21,411 bases of DNA from positions 1-21,411 of the IMG/VR virus record IMGVR_UViG_3300044981_000363; one strand, written 5' to 3'. The stretch is from a virus. Under the pieces are notes generated by a model. The model had not been told where the DNA came from. It saw only the letters and a program-made list of their open reading frames with translations, and did not search any database. The position numbers were made by a program, and so were the translations under genes. Shown here piece after piece: positions 5,816-13,030 of this stretch. Numbering within the stretch: position 1 is the first letter of the stretch; every line of letters begins with the position of its first letter.

Positions 5816-8311
5816 ATGAGTGGCGAATCACCCAATGTAATCTTGTATGATGTTAATGGGCAGGAAATGTCGGTCTCTAACGGGGCTGCCATTCCTGCTG
5901 GTACATCTGCTTTGATGATTGCTGGTTCAGATGGAACTGATTCCCGTTTTTTCACATTAGACACTTCTGGCAGAATTGTTGCGGTAGGAGCTGGTACAGC
6001 CGGCACACCTACTGGTGGCGTTCTTTCTATTCAAGGTGTTTCTGGTGGCACTGCGGTCCCTGTTTCGGGCACCGTAACGGCCACTAATCCATCCGTCTCT
6101 ACCACTGCCGCTGCTGTTCCCATCTCTGCCACTTTTGTGGGTGGTGAAGTGCAAGCCCTTCAGTCTGGTTTGACGACCGGAGATTTATACCCATTATCTA
6201 TGACTACAGCCGGACTGCTTCGTGTGGACGGATCCAACGTTACACAGCCTGTTTCAGGCACAGTGACGGCCAACGCAGGAACCGGAAATTTTACGGTCAT
6301 ACAAGCTACTGCTTCCAATCTCCTAGCCGAAGTTGGAGGATTAGGTGCTGCGGGATCTGCTCTGGTAGGTAATCCAGTTCTCAGTGCAGGATCCGATGGT
6401 ACCGACACAAGAACACTTTTGACAGATACTTCTGGTAGGCAAATCGTAGCGGGTGCTGCCGCTGCTGGCTCTGCTATCGCAGGTAATCCAGTTTTAGTGG
6501 GCGGCTCCGATGGTACAGACGCCCGAGCCCTTGCTACTGATACTTCTGGCCATATGGTTGTTGTGGGCACCGCCTCGGATAATACTACCAACTCTACTGC
6601 TAAATTACCTGTTATAGCAGCTGTAGCCAATACTTCCGCCCCCACTTATACTACTGGAGATATGGTTCCGCTCTCCACTGATACTTCCGGTAATCTAAGA
6701 ATTACTGGTTCTATTAGTGCTTCCAATCCGTCTGTGTCTACCACGGCTGCTGCCGTTCCTACTTCCGCTACCTTTGTAGGTGGTGAAGTGCAAGCCCTTC
6801 AGTCTGGTTTGACTGCTGGGGATCTGTATCCGCTTTCCTTGACCACAGCCGCCCTACTTCGTGTCGATGGATCTAATGTTACTCAGCCTGTTTCAGGCAC
6901 AGTCACGGCCAATCAAGGCACCGCCAATACCTTAGCCAATGCATGGACAACTGAAATTACTGACGGCACCCACGGTCCTGCTGCTATCAAAGCCGCTTCT
7001 ACTGCGGCTGTCGCAACCGATCCTGCTTTGGTAGTAGCTATTAGTCCTAATAACTCTCTATCTTTGTCCGCCCAAGATGTTACTGCTACTGGTGCTCTTG
7101 GCGCCTTGAATGCTACTGTCTCAGTAACTACGGCTGGTTTGTCTTCCATAGGTATGCAGTTGGCCGCAGGAACTTTGATCGGAACCATTATACCGGAAAC
7201 ATCTTTTGATGGCGGTACCACTTGGAACGCAACTTACTTTGATGCTGTCAATACTGGAAATATTGTTTCCAGTTTTGTATTTGCCTCGTCTAACACCGCT
7301 ACCGCTGCTACTATCGTAGGGGCAGGTGGTTCCGGCATGACACGTGTTCGAGTGTCCGCTTATACTTCCGGTACTGCTAACATCACTCTTCGAGCTTCTG
7401 ACATTTCGGATCCTTCCAGCCTCTCGGAAGGTGTTCCCGGTCAAGTGCTCCCCCCAGTGGCTACTCTCAAAGGTCTTTCGGATGGAACTGACATTCGTGC
7501 AGTATTGGGCGATACTTCTGGACGTACTATCGTTATTGGTGCTTCCGCAGCAGGCGCAGCTATTGCTGGCAATCCCGTTCTCAATGCAGGTTCTGATGGC
7601 ACTGATACTAGAACATTCCTAACGGATACTTCTGGCCGTCAGATTGTGGTAGGAGCGGCAGCAGCTGGTTCAGCTGTTTCTGGCAACCCAGTCCTTATTG
7701 GCGGATCAGATGGCACTGATGCTCGTGTGTTAGCAACTGATACTTCTGGACATCAAATCGTAGTTGGAGATGGCACGGCCGGAACTCCTGCTGGTGGCGT
7801 TGTTTCCATACAAGGAGTTTCGGGTGGAACGGCCGTTCCAATTTCTGGATCTTTCAGTCTCACCCCTTCCTATGGAACCAGTAACCAATCGATCACTTGC
7901 ACCATCAACAGTTTGGCTAGTGCTGGTCAAAGAGGCTCTACCTCCGTTACTAACTCTACTCCTTTTAGAGATGCATTAGTGCAAATTACAATAGTATCCG
8001 CCAGTACTGGCGTATCCACCACTGGAATTGTTAACGTGTATGCATATGGTTCTGCTAATGGTGGTACCATCTACGGTGATACAGCTACTGGTTCAGATGC
8101 TGGTATTACACTAACTTCTCCTCCTAACTTGAAGTTAATTGGTACTCTCAACGTGGTGGCTGATTCTGTTACATATCACTCTAATACACTTTCTGTGGCA
8201 GCCGCTTTCAATGGAAGGCTGCCACAACAATGGGGTATCGTGGTAGAAAATAAGACTGGTGCTGCTCTGGCCGCCAGTGGTAATAGTGCTTGGTACCAAG
8301 GAATTAGTTAA
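5816..8311 (+). CDS. Large tail fibre-like repeat protein C (831 aa), tagged paralogue 3
   Basis: ATG follows AAAGGAAG. The N-terminal tag 'SPNVILYDVNGQEMSV' is shared with the 565- and 493-residue proteins. The body has six 'SDGTD' units (residues ~38, 193, 231, 555, 593, 631). They are 38 residues apart within clusters, each followed by a 'TDTSGRQIV' strand. Two other blocks are duplicated (residues 91-153 with 304-366). Residues ~424-535 form a distinct module ('GTIIPETSFDGGTTWNATYF') that recurs in the 482-residue protein. The last ~150 residues are a beta-sandwich with 'RDALVQITIVSAS' and 'LPQQWGIVVENKTG', a plausible tip or capping domain. It is poor in charged residues and Cys, as fibres are. 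The stop overlaps the next start (TAATG). Role inferred as the longest fibre of the set; receptor unknown. Confidence 0.88.
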   Translation: MSGESPNVILYDVNGQEMSVSNGAAIPAGTSALMIAGSDGTDSRFFTLDTSGRIVAVGAGTAGTPTGGVLSIQGVSGGTAVPVSGTVTATNPSVSTTAAAVPISATFVGGEVQALQSGLTTGDLYPLSMTTAGLLRVDGSNVTQPVSGTVTANAGTGNFTVIQATASNLLAEVGGLGAAGSALVGNPVLSAGSDGTDTRTLLTDTSGRQIVAGAAAAGSAIAGNPVLVGGSDGTDARALATDTSGHMVVVGTASDNTTNSTAKLPVIAAVANTSAPTYTTGDMVPLSTDTSGNLRITGSISASNPSVSTTAAAVPTSATFVGGEVQALQSGLTAGDLYPLSLTTAALLRVDGSNVTQPVSGTVTANQGTANTLANAWTTEITDGTHGPAAIKAASTAAVATDPALVVAISPNNSLSLSAQDVTATGALGALNATVSVTTAGLSSIGMQLAAGTLIGTIIPETSFDGGTTWNATYFDAVNTGNIVSSFVFASSNTATAATIVGAGGSGMTRVRVSAYTSGTANITLRASDISDPSSLSEGVPGQVLPPVATLKGLSDGTDIRAVLGDTSGRTIVIGASAAGAAIAGNPVLNAGSDGTDTRTFLTDTSGRQIVVGAAAAGSAVSGNPVLIGGSDGTDARVLATDTSGHQIVVGDGTAGTPAGGVVSIQGVSGGTAVPISGSFSLTPSYGTSNQSITCTINSLASAGQRGSTSVTNSTPFRDALVQITIVSASTGVSTTGIVNVYAYGSANGGTIYGDTATGSDAGITLTSPPNLKLIGTLNVVADSVTYHSNTLSVAAAFNGRLPQQWGIVVENKTGAALAASGNSAWYQGIS
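6086..6274 (+). repeat. Internal duplication, copy 1 (63-residue block)
   Basis: Encodes residues 91-153 of the 831-residue fibre protein and matches residues 304-366 (6725-6913) at 59 of 63 positions by eye. It contains a perfect 35-base stretch at 6140-6174 that is identical to 6779-6813. DNA identity this exact inside otherwise silently diverged copies suggests recent duplication or gene conversion. Confidence 0.8.
6347..6568 (+). repeat. SDGTD tandem pair, copy 1 (74-residue block)
   Basis: Encodes residues 178-251 of the 831-residue fibre protein: two 38-residue 'GNPVLxxGSDGTDxR...TDTSG' units in tandem. It matches residues 578-651 exactly 400 residues downstream, with about 12 substitutions, mostly conservative. 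Confidence 0.8.
6725..6913 (+). repeat. Internal duplication, copy 2 (63-residue block)
   Basis: Partner of 6086-6274. The perfectly conserved 35 bases are 6779-6813, running from GGTGGTGAAG to GGTTTGAC. Flanking codons differ mainly at synonymous positions. Confidence 0.8.
7547..7768 (+). repeat. SDGTD tandem pair, copy 2 (74-residue block)
   Basis: Partner of 6347-6568, exactly 1200 bases downstream in the same frame. A further single unit precedes it ('LSDGTDIRAVLGDTSGR', ~residues 554-570), making a three-unit array here. Confidence 0.8.
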
Positions 8312-9087
8312 TGAGCTCCTCTATTACTTTTGGCGCTACGTCTCTTGGTGGGCTTGGAATCAACCAAGCAGTAACGATCAAACCAGGTGGACTCATCGGT
8401 TATCATACATGGTGCTGTTTTACTAAGCTAACAACTCTTTCTGGCGGCCAACAAGTCTTATGGCAGCCAATGTTGGCTCTTCATGTTTCATGGTTTCAGA
8501 TTTTGTATGACACTGCTTCAACCAAGATTGGATTGTTTGGTGGTCCAACACCTGCTGTTTTAGTAACGACGATCACCCCCACTCTGGGACAGTGGTACTT
8601 CATTGCTTATACGTTGTCTGCAAGTGGTACCGGGTCTTCAGCTACAACTACATGGACGATTTACATCAAACCAGTTGGTGCCGCAACCTGCCGCGTGTTT
8701 TCTTTTACTGGAACAGGAACTACTTACCCTGCACAACAACCTGATTTTTTGGGATTAGGTAATGTGGCTAGTTGGTCTGGTAGCACTACGTCTACCGAAC
8801 CATGGGAGGGCAGCATCTGTGGTGTAAAGTATTGGAACGGCGTATCTCTTACTCAGGAAGAAATTGAAAGAGAGAGTGAGCAGATTGCGCCAGTTCGTAG
8901 ATCCGATCTCTTCTGGTATTTCCCACTAACACATCCTCTCGATTTGTATCCTCAGCAATTTGTTGAAGGGGGCCAAACTCCTTGGGTTGCATTCACTCCC
9001 GCAAATTTAAGCCAAGGATCTGGTCCCCCTATTCCTGAGTACAAAGATGCTGGTTTTATTGATAATACGGCGGTCTGGGGTTACTAA
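8311..9087 (+). CDS. LamG/concanavalin-like lectin-fold virion protein (258 aa)
   Basis: The ATG overlaps the previous stop (TAATG). The protein has the run of features of a laminin-G/ConA-type jelly roll: an early 'GYHTWCCFTKLTTLSGGQQVLWQ' strand pair, 'GQWYFIAYTL' (~residues 90-100), then 'WEGSICGVKYWNGVSLTQEEIERE' (~163-186), which is the typical last strand plus helix of phage LamG domains. 'SDLFWYFPL' and a Pro/Gly-rich end follow. In phages such domains usually bind surface sugars or decorate fibres or capsids. The tight coupling to the 831-residue fibre gene suggests it is part of, or attached to, that fibre. No catalytic glycosidase residues can be recognised, so binding rather than cleavage is favoured. 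Family assignment is by pattern only. Confidence 0.82.
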   Translation: MSSSITFGATSLGGLGINQAVTIKPGGLIGYHTWCCFTKLTTLSGGQQVLWQPMLALHVSWFQILYDTASTKIGLFGGPTPAVLVTTITPTLGQWYFIAYTLSASGTGSSATTTWTIYIKPVGAATCRVFSFTGTGTTYPAQQPDFLGLGNVASWSGSTTSTEPWEGSICGVKYWNGVSLTQEEIERESEQIAPVRRSDLFWYFPLTHPLDLYPQQFVEGGQTPWVAFTPANLSQGSGPPIPEYKDAGFIDNTAVWGY

Positions 9088-9095
9088 TATTATAT

Positions 9096-9111
9096 TTGTC
9101 GGACGCGACAA
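9096..9111 (+). other. Small hairpin in the spacer after the lectin-fold gene
   Basis: TTGTCG (9096-9101) and CGACAA (9106-9111) form a perfect six-pair stem around a GACG loop. No T-run follows, so it is not a standard intrinsic terminator. It may stabilise the 3' end of the mRNA or slow the ribosome before the 482-residue gene. Confidence 0.4.
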
Positions 9112-9146
9112 TCAATAACATGTCATAGTAAGCATGGGGCTAACTT

Positions 9147-10595
9147 ATGACTTATCAAATTATTCTTATCAGTGCGATTACCAATCCAGATAACAGTTTT
9201 AGTGTAAATGGCGTTTTCTGGTTGACAGCTAACTCCAATAATATAGTTCCAGCACCGGGGTTTCAGAGTCAAGTTCCTTTTATCGATTCCTCTGATGCAA
9301 ATTTATTGCAAATGGGGGATATTGTCGAGCAATCATTCAATAGTGGTAATTTCCCGTCTGGAACTTCCTTAGCTACCGTGCAATCCACTTTGCAATCACA
9401 ATATTCTGTTGCACAGTCAAACTTATCTGCTTTAAATCCGGCACTTAGCCAAATGGTAGGGACTGTTTATAATGGTTCCACGTGGACTACCTCTAGCCCT
9501 TTTACACCGGCCTTTACGGACTCTACGGTAGGAACTTTTGCTGCCCTTAATAGCACTGTTCAGATCTCTATGCTAGGCAACGAATCCGTTGGGTTTCAAA
9601 TTGCTGCCGGAACTTTCATTGGAGATTTACTTCCTGAAACTTCTTTTGATAATGGTCTTACTTGGAATCAAACATATTTTTCCATGGCCACCACTTTTAC
9701 CAAACAAGCAGTCATTGGATTTGCCTCGGCTAATACAGCTACTGCGGGCACTATCGTTGTACCAGGTGGCACTAATTTAGTTCGTATTCGTGCCCTTGCT
9801 TATACTTCTGGCACTTGTAGTATCACCATCAATGCCTCTAAATCTGATGATCCAACATTAGCCACCTTCATTACGCCTTCCGCCAATCCGATGCCACCAA
9901 GCTTGGCTATTATGGGTGGCTCTGTAACAACTGCGGCTCCAACCTATACCACCGCTTTGGCCAATGCACTATCCCTCAATACTTCGGGTGGTTTAAGAGT
10001 AGATGGCTCTGGTGTTACTCAACCAGTTAGTGGAACCGTAGCTACTACGCAGAGCACTTCTCCTTGGTCAGATAACATTACCGAAATTGGTGGTGTGGCA
10101 GTAGCCGCTGTGGCTAAGGGTGTCCAAGCTACCAACGCTTTGGGAGTACAAGAATTAAAAGATTCAGGTCGTACTCCATTAGTATATGAGATTAGTGCTG
10201 TAGCAGGCGTAATTACCGAAGCCTTGTTGTCACTAACCCCATTAACTGGGTTTGTGGCCGGTGCTGCCGCTACTACTTTCACCATTACTAGCGGAAAAAC
10301 ATTTAGAATTCAAGCCATGACTCTAACTGTTAGAACTACCACCACGGTCGCGGCTGGTGCTGTTGTCAGATTGAGAATAACAAGTACGGGAACTCCAACC
10401 ACTTCAACGCCAGTCACAGCCACGGTAGGCGCTACAAGTGGCTCAGGTACGACAGTTTCTGGCTGGGCAAACAGCGCTACCGTAACATTTCCAGATGGTT
10501 TAGAGCTATCTGGAACCATGGAGTTTGCTATATCAACTTTGGCTTCATCTACTTCTTGTACTTTGGATGTTTCTTTGATTGGGTTTATTTACTAA
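9147..10595 (+). CDS. Tail fibre-like virion protein D (482 aa)
   Basis: The N-terminal ~115 residues ('YQIILISAITNPDNSFSVNGVFWLTA...') lack the tag of the three paralogues, so this protein probably docks differently. Residues ~125-235 carry the 'GFQIAAGTFIGDLLPETSFDNGLTWNQTYF' type module that also sits in the 831-residue protein. One 'APTYTTALANALSLNTSGGLRVDG' repeat unit follows (~264-287), then 'VTQPVSGTV'. The C-terminal ~150 residues start 'GVQELKDSGRTPLVYEIS' and continue as a Thr-rich beta domain ('FTITSGKTFRIQAMTLTV'), a pattern seen in phage structural proteins. The start codon has only a weak GGGG-type ribosome site; an ATG at 9134 is out of frame. A fibre or fibre-tip protein built from the same parts kit is the best reading. 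Confidence 0.85.
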   Translation: MTYQIILISAITNPDNSFSVNGVFWLTANSNNIVPAPGFQSQVPFIDSSDANLLQMGDIVEQSFNSGNFPSGTSLATVQSTLQSQYSVAQSNLSALNPALSQMVGTVYNGSTWTTSSPFTPAFTDSTVGTFAALNSTVQISMLGNESVGFQIAAGTFIGDLLPETSFDNGLTWNQTYFSMATTFTKQAVIGFASANTATAGTIVVPGGTNLVRIRALAYTSGTCSITINASKSDDPTLATFITPSANPMPPSLAIMGGSVTTAAPTYTTALANALSLNTSGGLRVDGSGVTQPVSGTVATTQSTSPWSDNITEIGGVAVAAVAKGVQATNALGVQELKDSGRTPLVYEISAVAGVITEALLSLTPLTGFVAGAAATTFTITSGKTFRIQAMTLTVRTTTTVAAGAVVRLRITSTGTPTTSTPVTATVGATSGSGTTVSGWANSATVTFPDGLELSGTMEFAISTLASSTSCTLDVSLIGFIY

Positions 10596-10652
10596 GAGTG
10601 GGGCACTATTCTGATATATTGAGTAAGAGACCCTCAGAAGAAAGAGTCATGG

Positions 10653-11396
10653 ATGCTTGGCAAAATTTATTTAATTACAAACCTTGTTGACGGTAAGAAA
10701 TACGTGGGACAGACCGTTAAACCCATAGAAAAAAGGTTAAAAGAGCATTTTAAGGCTGCGTTCGTAGAGAACAGACGTGCCATTATTTGTAGCGCTATCA
10801 GAAAGTACGGTAAAGACAGTTTTAGTATCGAATGCCTGCAAGATAATATATCTATTGATAATTTAGATGCGGCAGAGCAATATTGGATTAAGTATTGTGA
10901 TACCTTCGGAAAGAACGGTTATAACGCCACAACGGGTGGTAACCAATGTCGTATTTCAGACGAAACTAAGCTGAAGATATCAATTGCTCTTATGGGACAT
11001 CCTGTTTCAGAAGAATCACGAAAAAAAATGTCAGAGTCACAAAAAGGAAAAGTTGGGGCATTAAATTCTTTCTATGGACGAACTCATTCGGAGGAGACGA
11101 TAGCACAGATTAAAAAGACACTAACTGGTAAAATGTCCGGTGAGAAGAATCCATTTTACGGCAAACATCACTCCGAGGAGTCAAAGAAAAAATTGAGTGA
11201 AAGTCTCAAAGGCAAGAATATTGGAGTAAAAGCAGGCATCAAACATCATAATGCAAGACTTATAGAGTCAGAAGTTCTAGAAATTAGAAAACTGGCTTTA
11301 GAAGGATACTTATATTTAGAGTTAGCAAAAATGTTTAGGGTTGCACGACAAACTATCACTAAGATAGTTAATAGACGTATTTGGAGACATATATGA
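10653..11396 (+). CDS. GIY-YIG homing endonuclease with NUMOD3 repeats and C-terminal HTH (247 aa)
   Basis: A mobile, site-specific DNA endonuclease. The GIY part is 'KIYLIT' (residues 4-9) and the YIG part 'KYVGQT' (16-21). Candidate catalytic residues are R28 and E75 ('AAEQYWIKY'), and the domain ends with 'GYNATTGG' (89-96). Three NUMOD3-type DNA-binding repeats follow (~101-132, 138-160, 166-188), two with the signature 'NxFYGxxHSEE'. The last ~45 residues are a helix-turn-helix ('ELAKMFRVARQTITKIVN'), so the architecture is complete. An upstream ATG at 10649 is in another frame and closes soon, so 10653 is the start. The stop codon overlaps the patatin start as ATGA and the gene holds that gene's ribosome site, which makes the two translationally linked. 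Confidence 0.94.
   Translation: MLGKIYLITNLVDGKKYVGQTVKPIEKRLKEHFKAAFVENRRAIICSAIRKYGKDSFSIECLQDNISIDNLDAAEQYWIKYCDTFGKNGYNATTGGNQCRISDETKLKISIALMGHPVSEESRKKMSESQKGKVGALNSFYGRTHSEETIAQIKKTLTGKMSGEKNPFYGKHHSEESKKKLSESLKGKNIGVKAGIKHHNARLIESEVLEIRKLALEGYLYLELAKMFRVARQTITKIVNRRIWRHI
11383..11386 (+). promoter_or_regulatory. Ribosome binding site (GGAG) for the patatin gene
   Basis: GGAG lies six bases before the ATG at 11393, inside the last codons of the endonuclease gene. It supports the ATG at 11393 over the in-frame TTG at 11381. Confidence 0.6.
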
Positions 11397-12256
11397 CTCG
11401 TGCTCTCGTACACAGTGGCGGAGCCGCCAAAGGTGCTTGGGCAACCGGAGTTATTCGATATTTATTGGGAGATTTGGGTATCAGTTATGATATTTATACG
11501 GGCACTTCGGTAGGCGCTATTAATGTAGCTTTTCTAGCTATGTTCAAGTCAGGAGAGGAACAGGCAGCCCTCCAACTACTGACCGATTGGTGGCTCAAAC
11601 TGGATAGTTCTAAAATATATAAGCCCTGGCCCTTTTGGGGAAGAATTGCGGCAGCTTGGCGTAAATCCTTCTATGATAGCTCCCCCTTGCATGAAATCAT
11701 TAGGCAGAACGTTAGCCTAGAAAAGATTAGGGCTTCTGGCAAAAAAATTTCTGTGGGAGCCCTTAATCTGCATACTGGCAAGTATACTGTCTTCAATCAA
11801 GATAGCGATAACTTTATTGATGCCGTCTTAGCCTCCTCAGCTTTCCCGGCCATGCTTTCTCCTATTAAAATCAATAACGATCTTTACATCGATGGTGGAA
11901 TGAAGACCCTATCCCCTATTAAGATGGCTATTGAAATGGGAGCAGATGAAATTGATGTCATTACCACCTCCCCCGATGTGAGAGACAAAAAGTTTATGGA
12001 AGACCCTAATATTATCGATATTGTTAGACGTGCTTTTGATGTAGCTACTGATAAAATACTATCTAATGATATAGAGTTGGCCATGATGTATAACCAGTTA
12101 GCAGAAGCGGGGCTGTCTAACAAAAAACCCATCAAACTTCGCATTATTAAGCCACACTACAATTTATTAGATAATGTTTTAGATTTCGATCCTCGGAAAA
12201 TCAGAGAAATGATGGAGCTGGGCTACAAAGATGCTCGCCTTAGATACATAATGTGA
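11393..12256 (+). CDS. Patatin-like phospholipase (287 aa)
   Basis: A predicted lipid acyl hydrolase with the Ser-Asp dyad of the patatin family. The oxyanion-hole loop is 'SGGAAKG' (residues 8-14). The nucleophile is S39 in 'GTSVG' (37-41), and the catalytic Asp is D167 in 'DGG' (167-169). All three motifs are intact and in the family order, and the length suits a stand-alone patatin domain. There is no signal peptide and no membrane helix. An in-frame TTG at 11381 would add four residues, but the GGAG spacing favours ATG 11393. It sits inside a block of virion genes, so it may be packaged and act on host membrane lipids at entry, or act at lysis; neither is shown by the sequence. Related patatins also serve as bacterial defence effectors and toxins, so a role against the host or rival phages is possible. 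Confidence 0.93.
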   Translation: MTRALVHSGGAAKGAWATGVIRYLLGDLGISYDIYTGTSVGAINVAFLAMFKSGEEQAALQLLTDWWLKLDSSKIYKPWPFWGRIAAAWRKSFYDSSPLHEIIRQNVSLEKIRASGKKISVGALNLHTGKYTVFNQDSDNFIDAVLASSAFPAMLSPIKINNDLYIDGGMKTLSPIKMAIEMGADEIDVITTSPDVRDKKFMEDPNIIDIVRRAFDVATDKILSNDIELAMMYNQLAEAGLSNKKPIKLRIIKPHYNLLDNVLDFDPRKIREMMELGYKDARLRYIM

Positions 12257-12287
12257 ATATTTCTACATAGAAAGAGGAGTATAATTC

Positions 12288-12638
12288 ATGGGTGCATATC
12301 CAAACGATCGATCTAACGACCCAAAGGGGCCGATTACTTACGGTAGAGATTTCAACTTCTTTGCCAATGTGACACCTACTATCAGCATAAGTACTGCCTT
12401 CAATTTTGATGCGGATGTCGTTATTCTTTTTCCTAGTTATACGGTTACTTTTATGATTGATTCTGGAGGAGGGGCAGTTCAGTACTCATTCAATGGCAAC
12501 AGTGTGCACGGCGATCTTGGTGGCGGTGTAAGTGGTGTAACCGGAGTTACTTCATTAGTTTTTCAAAATAGGCAAATTTCTAAAATTTGGTTCAGGGGTG
12601 CTGGTCCGATTCGCGTGGAAGCATGGGGTATTAGATAA
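12288..12638 (+). CDS. Small beta-rich virion-type protein (116 aa)
   Basis: A strong AGGAG lies ahead of the ATG. The N-terminus is Asn/Asp/Pro-rich ('PNDRSNDPKGP'). The rest alternates short beta strands and glycine turns ('YSFNGNSVHGDLGGGVSGV') and closes with 'ISKIWFRGAGPIRVEAWGIR'. This looks like a single compact beta-sandwich, as in small phage decoration or fibre-associated proteins. There are no Cys, no membrane segment and no catalytic motif. It is flanked by the patatin gene and an unknown helical protein. A structural role is inferred from composition and place only. Confidence 0.8.
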   Translation: MGAYPNDRSNDPKGPITYGRDFNFFANVTPTISISTAFNFDADVVILFPSYTVTFMIDSGGGAVQYSFNGNSVHGDLGGGVSGVTGVTSLVFQNRQISKIWFRGAGPIRVEAWGIR

Positions 12639-12667
12639 TTTGATGTAGCAAGTGTAAGGAGTAAGAT

Positions 12668-13018
12668 ATGAGCGAAGATTTCAGTAAAATTATAATCGAC
12701 TCGACCAATCCAGACGATGTTAGTCAGAAAGTGACTAGCGAAAAAGAAACGCGTATCAAGTTTCTGACTGTGGCTCGTTGGGCTGGTCGTGAAAAAGATA
12801 TGTTGCTGCTTTTTGCTAAGTTTGATAAGTTGATGCGTGCTGCCACCAACGAAGATAAAAGAAAAGACGTTAGTAAAATAGGCGCCATAGAAGTGTATAA
12901 ATTATTGGGAGATTGTTTTGCTTCTCTGAAATCAAGCAATGCCCTACAAATTCCAGGCCTCGACTCTCATAGGGGCGAATTGTGGGTTGACGGTGAGCTG
13001 ATCTATAAAGATAAGTAA
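12668..13018 (+). CDS. Unknown helical protein (116 aa)
   Basis: AGGAG precedes the ATG at seven bases. I do not recognise a family. The protein looks mostly alpha-helical in the middle (residues ~24-95), with basic patches around 'EKETRIKFLTVARWAGREKD' and 'NEDKRKDVSK'. It ends in a short beta hairpin 'GELWVDGELIYKDK'. No Cys pairs of zinc-finger type, no signal peptide and no membrane helix are visible. It lies 12 bases before the cold-shock-domain gene and probably shares its transcript. It could be a chaperone or an assembly factor; nothing in the sequence decides this. Confidence 0.75.
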   Translation: MSEDFSKIIIDSTNPDDVSQKVTSEKETRIKFLTVARWAGREKDMLLLFAKFDKLMRAATNEDKRKDVSKIGAIEVYKLLGDCFASLKSSNALQIPGLDSHRGELWVDGELIYKDK

Positions 13019-13030
13019 AAGGAAATTAAG

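Noticed and set aside
6160-6645. 161-codon minus-strand frame opposite the 831-residue fibre gene
   Set aside because: It is a shadow of the repeat codons; Ala/Pro/Val-rich with no protein-like features. Similar frames at 6913-7444 are rejected for the same reason.
4943-7768. CRISPR-like array in the repeat-rich fibre genes
   Set aside because: The repeats are coding, of irregular spacing, diverged at silent sites and without uniform spacers.
4307-8311. Diversity-generating retroelement acting on the fibre repeats
   Set aside because: There is no reverse transcriptase, no template repeat and no adenine-biased variable region in the window.
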